The translations under genes were made by a program, and so were the position numbers. A DNA stretch of 64,000 nt from JAWVZS01 sp964507825. GTDB taxonomy: Archaea; Thermoproteota; Nitrososphaeria; Nitrososphaerales; Nitrosopumilaceae. This document shows positions 51,231 to 60,021 of the stretch, piece after piece. The stretch is taken from positions 1 to 64,000 of the forward strand of contig CAZDQM010000020.1 of NCBI GenBank assembly GCA_964507825.1. The letters run 5' to 3'. The notes below the pieces were generated by a model. It was given only the letters and a program-made list of their open reading frames with translations. It was not told the origin of the DNA and ran no database searches. The number at the start of each line of letters is the position of its first letter. Position 1 is the first letter of the stretch.

Positions 51231-52325
51231 TTACCTTGCGCCGTGTGCCGTGTCGCCGGGATAATGCGCACTGATGACGTCCCTGATTAGAGTTTTCAAC
51301 CCATCGAGTCCCGCACCCGTCTCTGCTGATACCGTGATGCATTTTCTTGCATTATCCAGTCCAAGATCTGCCATCTTGTACCTGATGTCTTGAGGGTTTG
51401 AGAGGTCGGACTTGTTCAGGACGAAAATCACGCGATCCATATCAACGCCCAGATCGTCTATCGTCTTTTTACAGCTGCGGAATTTTTTTCGAAGGTGGGT
51501 GATGGTATCGCCTACATCTATTACGACGATCACTGCGTCCGAATAAAGCATCTCTTCGAGCGTAGACCTGAACGCGTCAATCATGTATGCCGGAAGCTTG
51601 CTGATAAAGCCGACCGTATCTGATATCAGGAATACATCATTACCAACCCCCAGCCTTCGTATGGTGGTGGACAGCGTAGTGAACAGTTCCTCACCCTCCT
51701 CCTTCTGCTCTCCAGTCAGCGCGTTGAACAACGTGGTCTTTCCTGCAGACGTGTATCCTGCAAGTGATACGGTCCTCAATCCTTGCTTTCTTCTCCCCTC
51801 TCTGTGGAGCTTGCGCTGATTCCCGGCCTTTTCGAGCTTTTTCCTTACATACTGCATCCTGTGCCTGATATCATCGTGATATGTATCGACCTCAAACTTT
51901 CCTATTCCCATGAATCCCGGCTGCTCGCCAATCTTTGCTAGGCGCACCTTCTCCCTTGCACGGCCCATCTCATACCTCATCTGCGCCAGCTTTACCTGCA
52001 GCTTTGACTCCGAACTCGACGCCCTGATCTCGAAAATCTCTAGGATTAACGACTCCCTGTCCAGGATGTTTCTGTGAAGCTTTGATGCTAGGTTGTAGTT
52101 CTGACTCGGTTTTAGAATCTCGTCATACACTATGACATCGGGCCTGATCTTTTCTGCAACGTCTTCCAACCGGCCCATTATCTCCTCACTGATGCCGTAT
52201 TTTGGTCTGAGCAGATAATCTTGCTTTATGATGTAATCTACACGGTATCCTGCCGCATCACAGAGTGATCTTGCCTCGCTTATGGCGTCATCATTGTCGT
52301 ATGTGATTAGAATCGATGATTTCAT
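51231..52325 (-). CDS. hflX: HflX-family ribosome-associated GTPase
   Basis: 364 residues. N-terminal HflX domain with a Gly/Arg-rich linker region (HREGRRKQGLRTVSLAGYTS), G1 GYTSAGKTTLFNALTG, G2 LFTTLSTTIRRL, G3 SDTVGFISKLP, G4 FVLNKSD and G5 VSAETGAG. HflX splits stalled ribosomes under stress. It is the first gene of the pair with trm56. Confidence 0.95.
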   Translation of the reverse strand: MKSSILITYDNDDAISEARSLCDAAGYRVDYIIKQDYLLRPKYGISEEIMGRLEDVAEKIRPDVIVYDEILKPSQNYNLASKLHRNILDRESLILEIFEIRASSSESKLQVKLAQMRYEMGRAREKVRLAKIGEQPGFMGIGKFEVDTYHDDIRHRMQYVRKKLEKAGNQRKLHREGRRKQGLRTVSLAGYTSAGKTTLFNALTGEQKEEGEELFTTLSTTIRRLGVGNDVFLISDTVGFISKLPAYMIDAFRSTLEEMLYSDAVIVVIDVGDTITHLRKKFRSCKKTIDDLGVDMDRVIFVLNKSDLSNPQDIRYKMADLGLDNARKCITVSAETGAGLDGLKTLIRDVISAHYPGDTAHGAR

Positions 52326-52733
52326 TTCCTACTTTCTCATGATATTACATGCTATATTTGGCGGGGGATTTACTGAGTAAATTATACGTGCTGTATCTTG
52401 GAGCCCAAAACCACCCGTGTACGCGCCCCCCCTGATCTGGCATTGCTGATACCTGTACGCGCCGGCATCCTGCAATCTTGTATCATGGCCCAAGTTCGCA
52501 TGCCCTAGATTTACTTTGTCAGGTTCACGCCATGCCGGCTCTGATACCTGTACGCAACCTGCATCTGAGTCAGGGAAATTACATTCAATTAAAGTGAAAC
52601 TGGTCATTTTGGCCACATCTGCGTTCAACCCTCCCAAAAACCATGACGCGGTCACGCCCTCTATATGGTGATCCCGGCCGGGCAGGTTACTGGCATTCAT
52701 TAGTGTCATGGGCTGGTTGTGGGCGGACAAAAA
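52326..52733 (-). other. 408-base spacer with a doubtful ORF and a 15-bp repeat
   Basis: No convincing gene lies between hflX and the PhoU-domain gene. A 133-codon minus frame (52329-52730, TTG start) is open but has no recognised motif. The 15-base ctgatacctgtacgc occurs twice (52446-52460 and 52541-52555). It may be a decayed gene, a real orphan protein, or a noncoding region. Confidence 0.35.
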
Positions 52734-53780
52734 TTAGGGTTTCCTTAGAAGGGCTTTTTCGATGTTGATGTTAAGTACAATTTCTGCAATGTCGCTTGCG
52801 TATTCCGCGATTCTCCTGATGTTTTCAGTCACTCTCTTGACCCTGAACAGGGTTTCCTCGTCCCTGAGGTTCTTGCATGCATCCATGACGTTTCTTTCAA
52901 ACCTTGAGATGTCTTGCGTCTTTATGATCGTCTTTTCGGCCTGGACATAATCTTCCTTGAATAATGCCAAGCATGACTCATCTAGGACCTCTATTGCAAA
53001 GTTACTCATCTCTTGGATCTCTTCTAGGACTCCACCCTTGAGTCCCTTTTTGAACTCTAGCATGTCCTTTGCAATAAAGGCGGCATGATCTCCGGTCCTC
53101 TCTATGTTTTTCACCACGATTCTGTATCCGAGACAGTTTCGCGCACTGTCTAGTCCTATCTCTTCTAGCATGTGCTCGTTTTGAATGGCAATCTTGATCT
53201 GCCTAATGATGTAGAATCCGAATCTGTCTACTTCATCATCCATGTTGATGACCTCCTCGGCCAGATCTAGGTTCTTCTCCTTTACCGCTAGGACGGCATC
53301 GCCTAGCATTGATTTTGCCAAGTGAATCATTCTCTTAAACGCGCCATCGATTGAAAGCTCGGTGAGGTTTATCAGGACTTGGATTGTGATGCCTCCAGTA
53401 GAGTCTGAAATAATTTCAGCGCCCATCAGAATCCTCTTGGCCGCATCTTTGACCATGGTTCTCTGCTGCGGATCAAGGCGGCCTTTCTTTGGTTTTATGT
53501 TGATTGTCTTGAACCCTAGCAGGTATAGCGAGATTAGTTTTCGAACAACCGCGGACGTCTCCTCATCCGTACCAATCTCTATTATCGCATCATCCTTTTG
53601 CTTTGGCGCGGTGTGATGCTTGACGGGATACACCTGCAATCCTATGGAGCCGTTCCTCTGCATCCTGATTTGATCACCTTGTTTTAGGCCTAGTTCTGTA
53701 ACCCATTGTTTGGGGAGGGAAACTATGTATGAAGACTTGCCGGTAAACTGGATCTTTCTAGTCTCCTCTACCTCCTCCAT
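52734..53780 (-). CDS. AbrB/SpoVT plus PhoU-domain protein
   Basis: 348 residues. N-terminal swapped-hairpin DNA-binding domain (KIQFTGKSSYIVSLPKQWVT and GLKQGDQIRMQRNGSIGLQV), then two PhoU helical bundles (about 120-345; e.g. NMDDEVDRFGFYIIRQIKI, ERTGDHAAFIAKDMLE, RRIAEYASDIAEIVLN). PhoU modules bind metal clusters and link phosphate transport to signalling; with the AbrB domain this is an archaeal phosphate-response transcription factor. No pst genes lie in the window. Confidence 0.92.
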   Translation of the reverse strand: MEEVEETRKIQFTGKSSYIVSLPKQWVTELGLKQGDQIRMQRNGSIGLQVYPVKHHTAPKQKDDAIIEIGTDEETSAVVRKLISLYLLGFKTINIKPKKGRLDPQQRTMVKDAAKRILMGAEIISDSTGGITIQVLINLTELSIDGAFKRMIHLAKSMLGDAVLAVKEKNLDLAEEVINMDDEVDRFGFYIIRQIKIAIQNEHMLEEIGLDSARNCLGYRIVVKNIERTGDHAAFIAKDMLEFKKGLKGGVLEEIQEMSNFAIEVLDESCLALFKEDYVQAEKTIIKTQDISRFERNVMDACKNLRDEETLFRVKRVTENIRRIAEYASDIAEIVLNINIEKALLRKP

Positions 53781-53868
53781 GCGCTGTAAACCTGAAATGA
53801 TCTATATAGATTATTCACTATGTCATGCTTTCCATTGAGCTAATATGTAGAAAAAAACTGCAAGAATC

Positions 53869-54339
53869 ATGGACACGTTTGAAAAGCTCAAGCAAACCAT
53901 TGATGCCCTGTTTGGTAGCGGCGTCTCCCGCCATCTGCCTAGGGACGTTAAAATGACATTTTCAAGAAAAACGGGCAGGCTCAAAAGTGTTTTTTACAGG
54001 GATACCCTGCTTTGTACCCTGAGGATTGACGGGGGACTAGCAATCACGCCTAGGTTCGCACAAATGCTTCTTAAAAGTAAAAAGTTTCGGGAAAACTGCG
54101 TGGAGGTGACCGAGGATGCCAAGCCGTTCATTGAGGATGGGCGTTCAGTATTTGCAAAACATGTGACATGGTGCGGTAAAAACATCCGGATTTCAGCTGA
54201 CACACCGGTATTATACCAGGACAAGGTTATTGCCGTGGGAAGGGCGGTTTTATCGGCCGAGATGATTGCTGATTTTGACAGAGGCGTAGCCGTAAGGGTC
54301 CGGGATAGTTTAAAAAGTCAGACGGGGGCTAAAGAATAG
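53869..54339 (+). CDS. PUA-domain RNA-binding protein (MCT-1/Tma20-like)
   Basis: 156 residues. A pre-PUA N-terminal region (about 1-75, MTFSRKTGRLKSVFYRDT and GLAITPRFAQMLL) and a C-terminal PUA domain (about 78-152; NCVEVTEDAKPFIEDGRSVF, IRISADTPVLYQDKVIAVGR). This matches the MCT-1/eIF2D-type architecture that contacts tRNA on the small subunit. The NAC gene follows after 1 base, a conserved pairing in archaea that suggests a role in translation. Confidence 0.9.
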   Translation: MDTFEKLKQTIDALFGSGVSRHLPRDVKMTFSRKTGRLKSVFYRDTLLCTLRIDGGLAITPRFAQMLLKSKKFRENCVEVTEDAKPFIEDGRSVFAKHVTWCGKNIRISADTPVLYQDKVIAVGRAVLSAEMIADFDRGVAVRVRDSLKSQTGAKE

Positions 54340-54340
54340 C

Positions 54341-54682
54341 ATGATGCGAGGAGGTAATCGTCAGATGAGAAGGATGATGGACAAGATGGGCCTTGACATG
54401 CATGATCTTCCAAATGTGCAAGAAGTCATCATCAAGACCGACAAAAAAGAGATCATAATCACCAAGCCCTCGGTCACTGAAATGCAGTCCAAGGACAATA
54501 CGATTTTTACGATCACCTCCGACGGTTATGAGGAAAAGGAGCTGGAGGTTCCGATATTCTCTGATGATGACATAGACCTAGTGTGTCTTCAAGCTAATGT
54601 GGACAAGGAGCGTGCAATCGAGGCGCTCACTGAGGCAAAGGGCGATCTGGCACAGGCTATCATGAACCTGACAACCGGTTGA
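54341..54682 (+). CDS. nac: Nascent polypeptide-associated complex protein
   Basis: 113 residues. NAC beta-barrel with MRRMMDKMGLDMHDLPNVQE and VIIKTDKKEIIITKPSVTEM, and a C-terminal UBA domain (VCLQANVDKERAIEALTEAK followed by GDLAQAIMNL). Archaeal NAC is a homodimer that binds emerging chains at the ribosome exit. It is in an operon with the PUA gene. Confidence 0.96.
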   Translation: MMRGGNRQMRRMMDKMGLDMHDLPNVQEVIIKTDKKEIIITKPSVTEMQSKDNTIFTITSDGYEEKELEVPIFSDDDIDLVCLQANVDKERAIEALTEAKGDLAQAIMNLTTG

Positions 54683-54717
54683 AGGTTTAATTATTGGCAC
54701 GGGTGGATTTTGACTAG

Positions 54718-55050
54718 ATGAGCGTGGCAGAATCTCGGGTTGCTGGAATTGTAAAGGCCCTGTCATCCTTGGAGGATGATCTTGACTCTTTGAATGCTAG
54801 GATATCGGACGTCCAGAAATCCATCAATTCAAAGACCCAGTCAGAGTTGACCGCCTTGAGGGAGAAAACCCGGGAAATGGCGACCTTGGAGGCCGAGTCC
54901 ACCATCAACGCGGCAAAATCTAGGGCCGAATCCGAGGCCGCGCAGATTGCCCAGGACGGAGAGTCACGTCTGGTCAAGACACAGTCTGCCATTGATACTA
55001 GTTTTGATGAGGCAGTTGAGATCGTTGTGTCAACTGTTTTGAAGGCATAG
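54718..55050 (+). CDS. Coiled-coil protein (A-ATPase stalk H/E-like)
   Basis: 110 residues, almost entirely coiled coil with alternating Glu/Lys/Ala (LEDDLDSLNARISDVQKSIN, TINAAKSRAESEAAQIAQDG). It resembles the peripheral-stalk H or E subunits of archaeal A-type ATP synthases by composition. No ATPase genes are nearby, so the assignment is tentative. An ATG start directly opens the helix. Confidence 0.7.
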   Translation: MSVAESRVAGIVKALSSLEDDLDSLNARISDVQKSINSKTQSELTALREKTREMATLEAESTINAAKSRAESEAAQIAQDGESRLVKTQSAIDTSFDEAVEIVVSTVLKA

Positions 55051-55110
55051 ACCTTTAATATACAACGTGGCCTGCAAAATATCGATCCGTTAAACCTTAT
55101 CCGCATAGGG

Positions 55111-55734
55111 GTGGCAACCGCGTATGGGAGGCCCTACTTCAAGTTCTCTAGCGCGCTTGGTCGGCTAGGACTCCGCTTTGACTCTCTTATTCCCGACGAG
55201 ATACCGAATTATACTGGGAATGTCATTTTTACCACCACTGATGAATCCCCGCAAAATTGCAACGTCCGCCTAATACGCGAGGAGGCATTTGATCAGCACT
55301 TGACGGTCATCCGCGGGATGCTTGTACAGACGCTTGACAATCGGTTCGAGGAGCCAAATCTTGTCTTTGGGGTGGATCCGGGAAAGCGCATTGGTTTGTC
55401 CGTTTCATATTATGGGCGTGAGATCGAAGGCTCCATCTTTTCATCAGTTGATCAACTAGTCCTTCACATGATTGAGGTCTTGGGAGGGCTGCGGGCAGAG
55501 CGAAAGATCGTCAAGATTGGAAACGGCAAGATGCATATTGCCAAACGGATCGGAACCCTATTGAATCTCAGGTATTGTTCGGCGTTTGAGCTTCACATTG
55601 TTGATGAAAGTGGGACTAGCGTGAAGAGCAAAAACTACAACCAGGGAGGCAAGCGGGACGTACTTTCTGCCAAATTCATTTCAAAGCGGGACGGGTTTGC
55701 AAGACATGTACTGCCATTGTCCATGATCGGATAG
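55111..55734 (+). CDS. RNase H/RuvC-fold protein, thaumarchaeal
   Basis: 207 residues, GTG start. An N-terminal region of about 85 residues leads into LVFGVDPGKRIGLSVSYYGR, the first strand of a RuvC/YqgF-type RNase H fold with Asp-Pro-Gly. Later acidic positions are in VKIGNGKMHIAKR (weak) and GKRDVLSAKFISKRDG, where Asp would complete the active site. It is a candidate structure-specific nuclease. The N-terminal region is not recognised. Confidence 0.72.
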   Translation: MATAYGRPYFKFSSALGRLGLRFDSLIPDEIPNYTGNVIFTTTDESPQNCNVRLIREEAFDQHLTVIRGMLVQTLDNRFEEPNLVFGVDPGKRIGLSVSYYGREIEGSIFSSVDQLVLHMIEVLGGLRAERKIVKIGNGKMHIAKRIGTLLNLRYCSAFELHIVDESGTSVKSKNYNQGGKRDVLSAKFISKRDGFARHVLPLSMIG

Positions 55735-56097
55735 GCCCCGCCGACTTGGATGCCGCCCTATATGCGTCACGTGTTTTGAGGATGCGTCTTTTACGTGCAT
55801 ACAGAGCCTGCATCATGATCGCGCCCAATTCGTGGAATTATTCTGTTTAATAAGGTGATTTGCGGCGCGTGACAAGACAACTGCATGCCTAAAACGCGTA
55901 GGCTTTCTGGCTGGGACATAATTCTGTAATCGCAAAAACAGCTATAGATATTTATACAACATTTAGATGTTTTATGATGATTTATTTTAACAATATTGTA
56001 TTTAATTAAGAAACCCATGAAATTTTTAATTAATTTTTGTAATAATTAGCGATCCATGCTTATATAGTTACATTTTCTACAATATTACAGAGAAACA
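55735..56097 (+). other. 363-base spacer with very A/T-rich right half
   Basis: No gene recognised. From about 55930 to 56097 the sequence is strikingly A/T-rich (repeated ttaattaa-type runs and several TATA-like boxes, e.g. cttatatag near 56060) compared with its surroundings. It ends at the start of the zinc-finger gene and probably holds a strong promoter. No origin-type repeats were recognised. Confidence 0.5.
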
Positions 56098-56337
56098 ATG
56101 ACATGTAAAGGAATTTGTGTAAGATACAAAGCTCAAAAACCTGTTGGAACCGGCAGATATGCCTCGGGTCAAAGACGATGTCAAATCTGTGAAATCTTCA
56201 TCAAATGGGAGGGCCTGTGGTGTCCCTGCTGTGGATACAGACTTAGGACCAAACCACGAAACTTAAAGTACAAAGCAAAACTCCGCGCGAGAGTAGAGGC
56301 CGACTCCAAGGAAGAAGCAATAACAGTTGATACATAA
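56098..56337 (+). CDS. Conserved thaumarchaeal zinc-finger protein
   Basis: 79 residues. Two Cys pairs, CQICEIFIKWEGLWCPCCG, plus an early CKGIC and a very basic C-terminus (RLRTKPRNLKYKAKLRARVE). The small basic zinc protein probably binds nucleic acid and belongs to a family with several copies in Nitrosopumilus-like genomes. The upstream A/T-rich region suggests strong expression. Confidence 0.85.
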   Translation: MTCKGICVRYKAQKPVGTGRYASGQRRCQICEIFIKWEGLWCPCCGYRLRTKPRNLKYKAKLRARVEADSKEEAITVDT

Positions 56338-56352
56338 AAGAAATTCAATGCA

Positions 56353-56694
56353 ATGGCTTTTCCATCTGCTTTTTTGAAAAAAAGTACCAGTGTAGGTGAT
56401 CGAATGTTTCAGGTGCAAAGTCTGAGATTCGAAAATGGAATCTTTGTGTCTGTGACCGAGGGGGATGAAAAGATAGGATCCATGGTGGTCTCACTGGCAA
56501 CGGGACCAAAACCCGTCACTACTACAGTGATTCCGGCCAAGACCGGATCCCTTTTCCTTAGATTAACAGCGGAAAAAATCAGCACGGCGATCCGCGGTAT
56601 AGCCATAGTCTCAGTCAGCGCCAAAAATGAGATTGACGTCAATTCTGCAAAGGTTATCATGAGCGATGTTATGGATATGGTACGCAATGTCTGA
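56353..56694 (+). CDS. Conserved hypothetical protein
   Basis: 113 residues with strand-rich sequence (MFQVQSLRFENGIFVSVTEG, IGSMVVSLATGPKPVTTTVI) and a C-terminal helix (NSAKVIMSDVMDMVRNV). No signal peptide or known motif. Its stop overlaps the start of ubiD by 8 bases, so it is co-translated with that gene. It may assist the decarboxylase, but this is only positional. Confidence 0.75.
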   Translation: MAFPSAFLKKSTSVGDRMFQVQSLRFENGIFVSVTEGDEKIGSMVVSLATGPKPVTTTVIPAKTGSLFLRLTAEKISTAIRGIAIVSVSAKNEIDVNSAKVIMSDVMDMVRNV

Positions 56695-58018
56695 TCTTCG
56701 AAGCTACATCTCTTCAATCAGGAAAAGCAGGGATCTCAAGACGATCAAAAAACCCGTCTCTGTCAAATATGAGATTGCCTCAATCACTGCTAGGACAGAT
56801 GGCCTCCACGCGATACTCTTTGAAAATATCAGGGAAAGCAAATTCCGCCTCGTGGCCAACCTTGTCGGCACAAGAAAGCGCTTTTCCCGGGCGGCCGGCG
56901 CGGATGAACACGCAATACATCAAAAAGTGTTGGAGGCAATAGCTCGCGCAAGCAGACCCAAGGTGGTTCCAAGGGCGCAGTTTGCAGAAAATCATTCCAG
57001 AGACGCAAGCATCCTTCCGGTTGTAACTCATTTTGAGAAAGAGTCTGGCCCATTTATCACGTCATCAATCGCATATGCAAAAAACCCCGAAACGGGAAGA
57101 CAAAACTCCTCATTTCACAGGATGATGCCGATTGACGAAACCCATTTCTCAATACGCATGGTTGAGGGCCGGCATCTTCACAGGTGCTTTGAGGATGCAA
57201 GGGCGCATGGGGAGGACCTTCGCGTTGCAATCACCGTGGGAGTTCATCCTGCCATCTCCATTGCTGGCGCATACCAGCACGAATGGGGCAAGGACGAACT
57301 GGACATTGCAAACTCACTGCTTGGGGGCAAGCTTACCCTTGCTAGGGCGCCTTGGTCCGGGATGAACGTTCCAGCTGGCGCAGAAATTGTAATGGAGGGG
57401 AGAATTCTTAGGGACAAGACGAGTACGGAATGGATGGTTGAAATGCTTCAAACGTATGATCACCCTAGAAGGCAGCCCGTCTTTGAGTTGGAGAACCTGT
57501 ATTATAGAAACGACCCAATATTTCATGACATATTATCCGGATACGCTGAACACCGGCTTTTAATGGGAATGCCAATAGAGTCAAAGCTTTATGGGCAAAT
57601 TAAAAAGGCGCATCCACATACCTTGGCCGTTTCGATGACTGGCGGCGGGTGCAACTGGTTACATGCAGTAGTACAAATCAGAAAAAAGTCTGCCTCTGAT
57701 GGAAAAAGAATCATCAAAAAGGCGTTTGCAACGCATCGTTCCCTCAAACAGGTTATCGTTGTTGACGAGGATATCGACCCCAACAACGCCGAAGCTGTCG
57801 AATATGCAATGGCAACTCGATTCCAGGCCGATCGGGATCTCGTAATCGTCAAAAACGTGCGCGGCTCAAGCCTGGATCCATCTAGCAACCAGCGGAGTCT
57901 CAAAACCGCCAAGATGGGGATTGATGCAACGCGTCCCCTGAATAAGAGACCAGAAGGATTCGAACTAGCGCGAATTCCACACCGGGGTAAAAATGATCTT
58001 GGGGATTATTTCAAATAG
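56687..58018 (+). CDS. ubiD: UbiD-family decarboxylase
   Basis: 443 residues from ATG 56687. Family landmarks: SSFHRMMPIDETHFSIRMVE, AITVGVHPAISIAGAYQHEW, LTLARAPWSGMNVPAGAEIV, VMEGRIL and YRNDPIFHDIL, with the late VVDEDIDPNNAEAVEYAMAT. These enzymes add or remove CO2 on aromatic or unsaturated acids with prenyl-FMN supplied by UbiX (670-1227). The substrate is unknown; an archaeal role in the modified mevalonate pathway (trans-anhydromevalonate phosphate decarboxylase) is a good possibility. Confidence 0.93.
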   Translation: MSDLRSYISSIRKSRDLKTIKKPVSVKYEIASITARTDGLHAILFENIRESKFRLVANLVGTRKRFSRAAGADEHAIHQKVLEAIARASRPKVVPRAQFAENHSRDASILPVVTHFEKESGPFITSSIAYAKNPETGRQNSSFHRMMPIDETHFSIRMVEGRHLHRCFEDARAHGEDLRVAITVGVHPAISIAGAYQHEWGKDELDIANSLLGGKLTLARAPWSGMNVPAGAEIVMEGRILRDKTSTEWMVEMLQTYDHPRRQPVFELENLYYRNDPIFHDILSGYAEHRLLMGMPIESKLYGQIKKAHPHTLAVSMTGGGCNWLHAVVQIRKKSASDGKRIIKKAFATHRSLKQVIVVDEDIDPNNAEAVEYAMATRFQADRDLVIVKNVRGSSLDPSSNQRSLKTAKMGIDATRPLNKRPEGFELARIPHRGKNDLGDYFK

Positions 58019-58039
58019 CAGTATATCATATACAATACG

Positions 58040-58471
58040 TTGGTAGAAAAGTCCGAAGCATCATTTAAGAAAATGCTCAAGGATATGAGTGACGACCAGG
58101 TAAAGCAGTACTACAAGGATCTGGAATGGACCGCGTTCCCGGTTCTTATCATGAAGGAGTACCAGAAACGGTTCAACGCCCAAAACTCTAAAAAGATAAT
58201 CGACCGTCTCAAGGTTCAGACGGAGATTGCCAAGCAACAGTCCGACGTTTTGCGCAAGATTGCGACTACCAAGGGCGGCGAGATCAGCGCCAAGCTTGCA
58301 AAGCATGCATCTGATACCGTGTCCTCCGGGGTAAGCACTGCCAAGAAGATGGCCTACTCGCCTGAAAAGCGCCTTGAAATCCTAGAAAAACTTGCGGCAC
58401 TAAACAAGAAGGGAATCATCAGCAACAAGGAATTTCAAGACAAAAAGAGCGAAATTCTCAGGAAAATCTAG
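58040..58471 (+). CDS. Helical protein with SHOCT-like C-terminus
   Basis: 143 residues, TTG start. Lys/Glu-rich helices, then a C-terminal SHOCT-type segment (LEKLAALNKKGIISNKEFQD followed by KKSEILRKI). SHOCT ends often mediate oligomer formation. It follows ubiD by 21 bases and may be co-transcribed. Function unknown. Confidence 0.75.
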   Translation: MVEKSEASFKKMLKDMSDDQVKQYYKDLEWTAFPVLIMKEYQKRFNAQNSKKIIDRLKVQTEIAKQQSDVLRKIATTKGGEISAKLAKHASDTVSSGVSTAKKMAYSPEKRLEILEKLAALNKKGIISNKEFQDKKSEILRKI

Positions 58472-58546
58472 GACGGTCGTCTTTACAATGTCCCATTTTT
58501 TTTGACATAGCAATCATTTTAATTGCCGATTAATACATGGCATATC

Positions 58547-58951
58547 ATGTCAAGTGATGCACCAAATGAATGGGAAAAATTATGGAAGGATTATAGCGCG
58601 TCGCTTGAGGCCTGGCGGAGGGCCTTTGACGGGGTTTTAAGGGCAAACTCCGAGATGCAGGCGGCGTTTACTGCCGTAATGAAAAAGGCTTCTAAGGAAT
58701 CCGACATGGAGACCATGAAGCGGTTCGGGGAAAACTGGCAAAAGGCAATGAGTGATGCGGGTACGCGGCCGATGCAGGAATTTTATGATTACTGGCAAAA
58801 GGCAATGGGTCAGTCCGGCAACGGACTAGAACAGATTGCACAATCATGGCAGAAATCATTCTTTGATGGCGGAGTTGAATCCATGAAGGCTTATGGCGAC
58901 ACGATGAAAAAGTTTGCCGAGACTTGGAATTCAATGTGGCCGCAAAAATAA
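58547..58951 (+). CDS. Phasin/PhaE-like helical protein
   Basis: 134 residues from ATG 58547, all helical and Trp-rich: NEWEKLWKDYSASLEAWRRA, two copies of a WQKAM motif (ENWQKAMSDAG and DYWQKAMGQSG) and a related AQSWQKSFFDGG. This pattern resembles polyhydroxyalkanoate synthase subunit PhaE or phasins, which coat PHA granules and are reported from thaumarchaea. No phaC is in the window, so the role is tentative. Confidence 0.62.
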   Translation: MSSDAPNEWEKLWKDYSASLEAWRRAFDGVLRANSEMQAAFTAVMKKASKESDMETMKRFGENWQKAMSDAGTRPMQEFYDYWQKAMGQSGNGLEQIAQSWQKSFFDGGVESMKAYGDTMKKFAETWNSMWPQK

Positions 58952-58952
58952 G

Positions 58953-59462
58953 TCACGCGTTGAAAACTTCCCTTTCAAGCAGCTTTGTTATCATTTTTTT
59001 CATTCCGTCAAACTCCATCCTGTCGCCGTCATCAAAAGTGTCATATGATCCTGCAAGCGAGTCGAGCTTGTTCTTTGCATCCGTCAGGAACTTTCTAATA
59101 TCATGCTCATCGATGTCCGAAATGTCGAAAATCACCGTGTTGCTTCCAAACAGGTTCCCGTCAGAATCATACAGGCTAGTTGCATCAAGTATTACCTGAA
59201 ATTCCGTGCCATCATGTTTTTTAAATGTCAGCCTGTTGCCCATGACCTCCCCGGTCTCAAACCATGCCTTGAGTGACTCGTTCATTTCCTCATGCCTGTC
59301 TGCCGGAACGTGCTCAAAGACCGTCCTGCCTAGTATCTCACGCTTGGCATACCCTAGCTTCTGGGCGTACGTGTCGTTGCAGTCTAGTATTATTCCGATG
59401 GAATTGATTCTTCGCCACATGATTGGGGCATTGTAGATGACTCTGAGAAAATCCTGGGACAT
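58953..59462 (-). CDS. PAS-domain protein
   Basis: 169 residues. One PAS domain (about 5-120: GIILDCNDTYAQKLGYAKRE, GNRLTFKKHDGTEFQVILDA, NTVIFDISDIDEHD) and a C-terminal helical region. There is no kinase or HTH, so it is a stand-alone sensor that must signal through a partner. It starts one base after the stop of the next gene upstream (TAAGATG), forming a two-gene operon. Confidence 0.88.
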   Translation of the reverse strand: MSQDFLRVIYNAPIMWRRINSIGIILDCNDTYAQKLGYAKREILGRTVFEHVPADRHEEMNESLKAWFETGEVMGNRLTFKKHDGTEFQVILDATSLYDSDGNLFGSNTVIFDISDIDEHDIRKFLTDAKNKLDSLAGSYDTFDDGDRMEFDGMKKMITKLLEREVFNA

Positions 59463-59463
59463 C

Positions 59464-59832
59464 TTACTCTGTTTTGTACTTGGAACTCTCTTTTAGCATT
59501 TTTGCCAGATCCTTAAAGATCTCATTTATGCTTACGTCTATTAGGTTGATCGTAGCGTTATCCTGCACGATCTGTTTTTCAAATTTTTCCTTGATTGCAA
59601 ATGAGACTGACGACCAGTGAAGTGTACCATTCATCTGTTCAACCGCTACGGAATCTGTGGTGGGAAAATTCGCAGGTGAGAAGACGACTCCATCGGCCCA
59701 CTGTATGGTTGGAATTCCCCCGCCTGATGATTTTGCGTTAAACGCAATCTGGTTTGTCCACTCGTCAAATTTGTACTCGACGACTTCGTGGATTACCAGC
59801 TTTTTCCATGGCAGAACTTGAATATCCAACAT
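59464..59832 (-). CDS. Hypothetical protein paired with the PAS gene
   Basis: 122 residues. A beta-rich first two thirds (EVVEYKFDEWTNQIAFNAKS, NGTLHWSSVSFAIKEKFEKQ) and a C-terminal helix (NEIFKDLAKMLKESSKYK). No signal peptide. Operon partner of the PAS protein; could be its output partner. Not recognised. Confidence 0.72.
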   Translation of the reverse strand: MLDIQVLPWKKLVIHEVVEYKFDEWTNQIAFNAKSSGGGIPTIQWADGVVFSPANFPTTDSVAVEQMNGTLHWSSVSFAIKEKFEKQIVQDNATINLIDVSINEIFKDLAKMLKESSKYKTE

Positions 59833-60021
59833 GTATCTGAGATGGTACAGCTGAATTATAGTTTTGGGTTATTGGCACGTGAACCTCACCTGGGCGCGGG
59901 GGCATGTTCATGCTGATCTACAAGCACGTCGTGCGGCCTGATCGGCGGCCTCGGCCAAAAACCTCACTTGGTACACCTGAAACATTAGTGCTTATTTACT
60001 GCCTTATTGACGTATGTTTAA

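Noticed and set aside
55735..55860. Possible frameshifted C-terminal extension of the RNase H-fold protein
   Set aside because: The other frame reads Ala/Leu/Arg-rich sequence after the stop, but the annotated end already contains the expected final acidic helix, so a frameshift is not needed.
55791..56018. 75-codon minus-strand frame in the A/T-rich spacer
   Set aside because: It sits across a promoter-like A/T-rich region, with no motif and no context.
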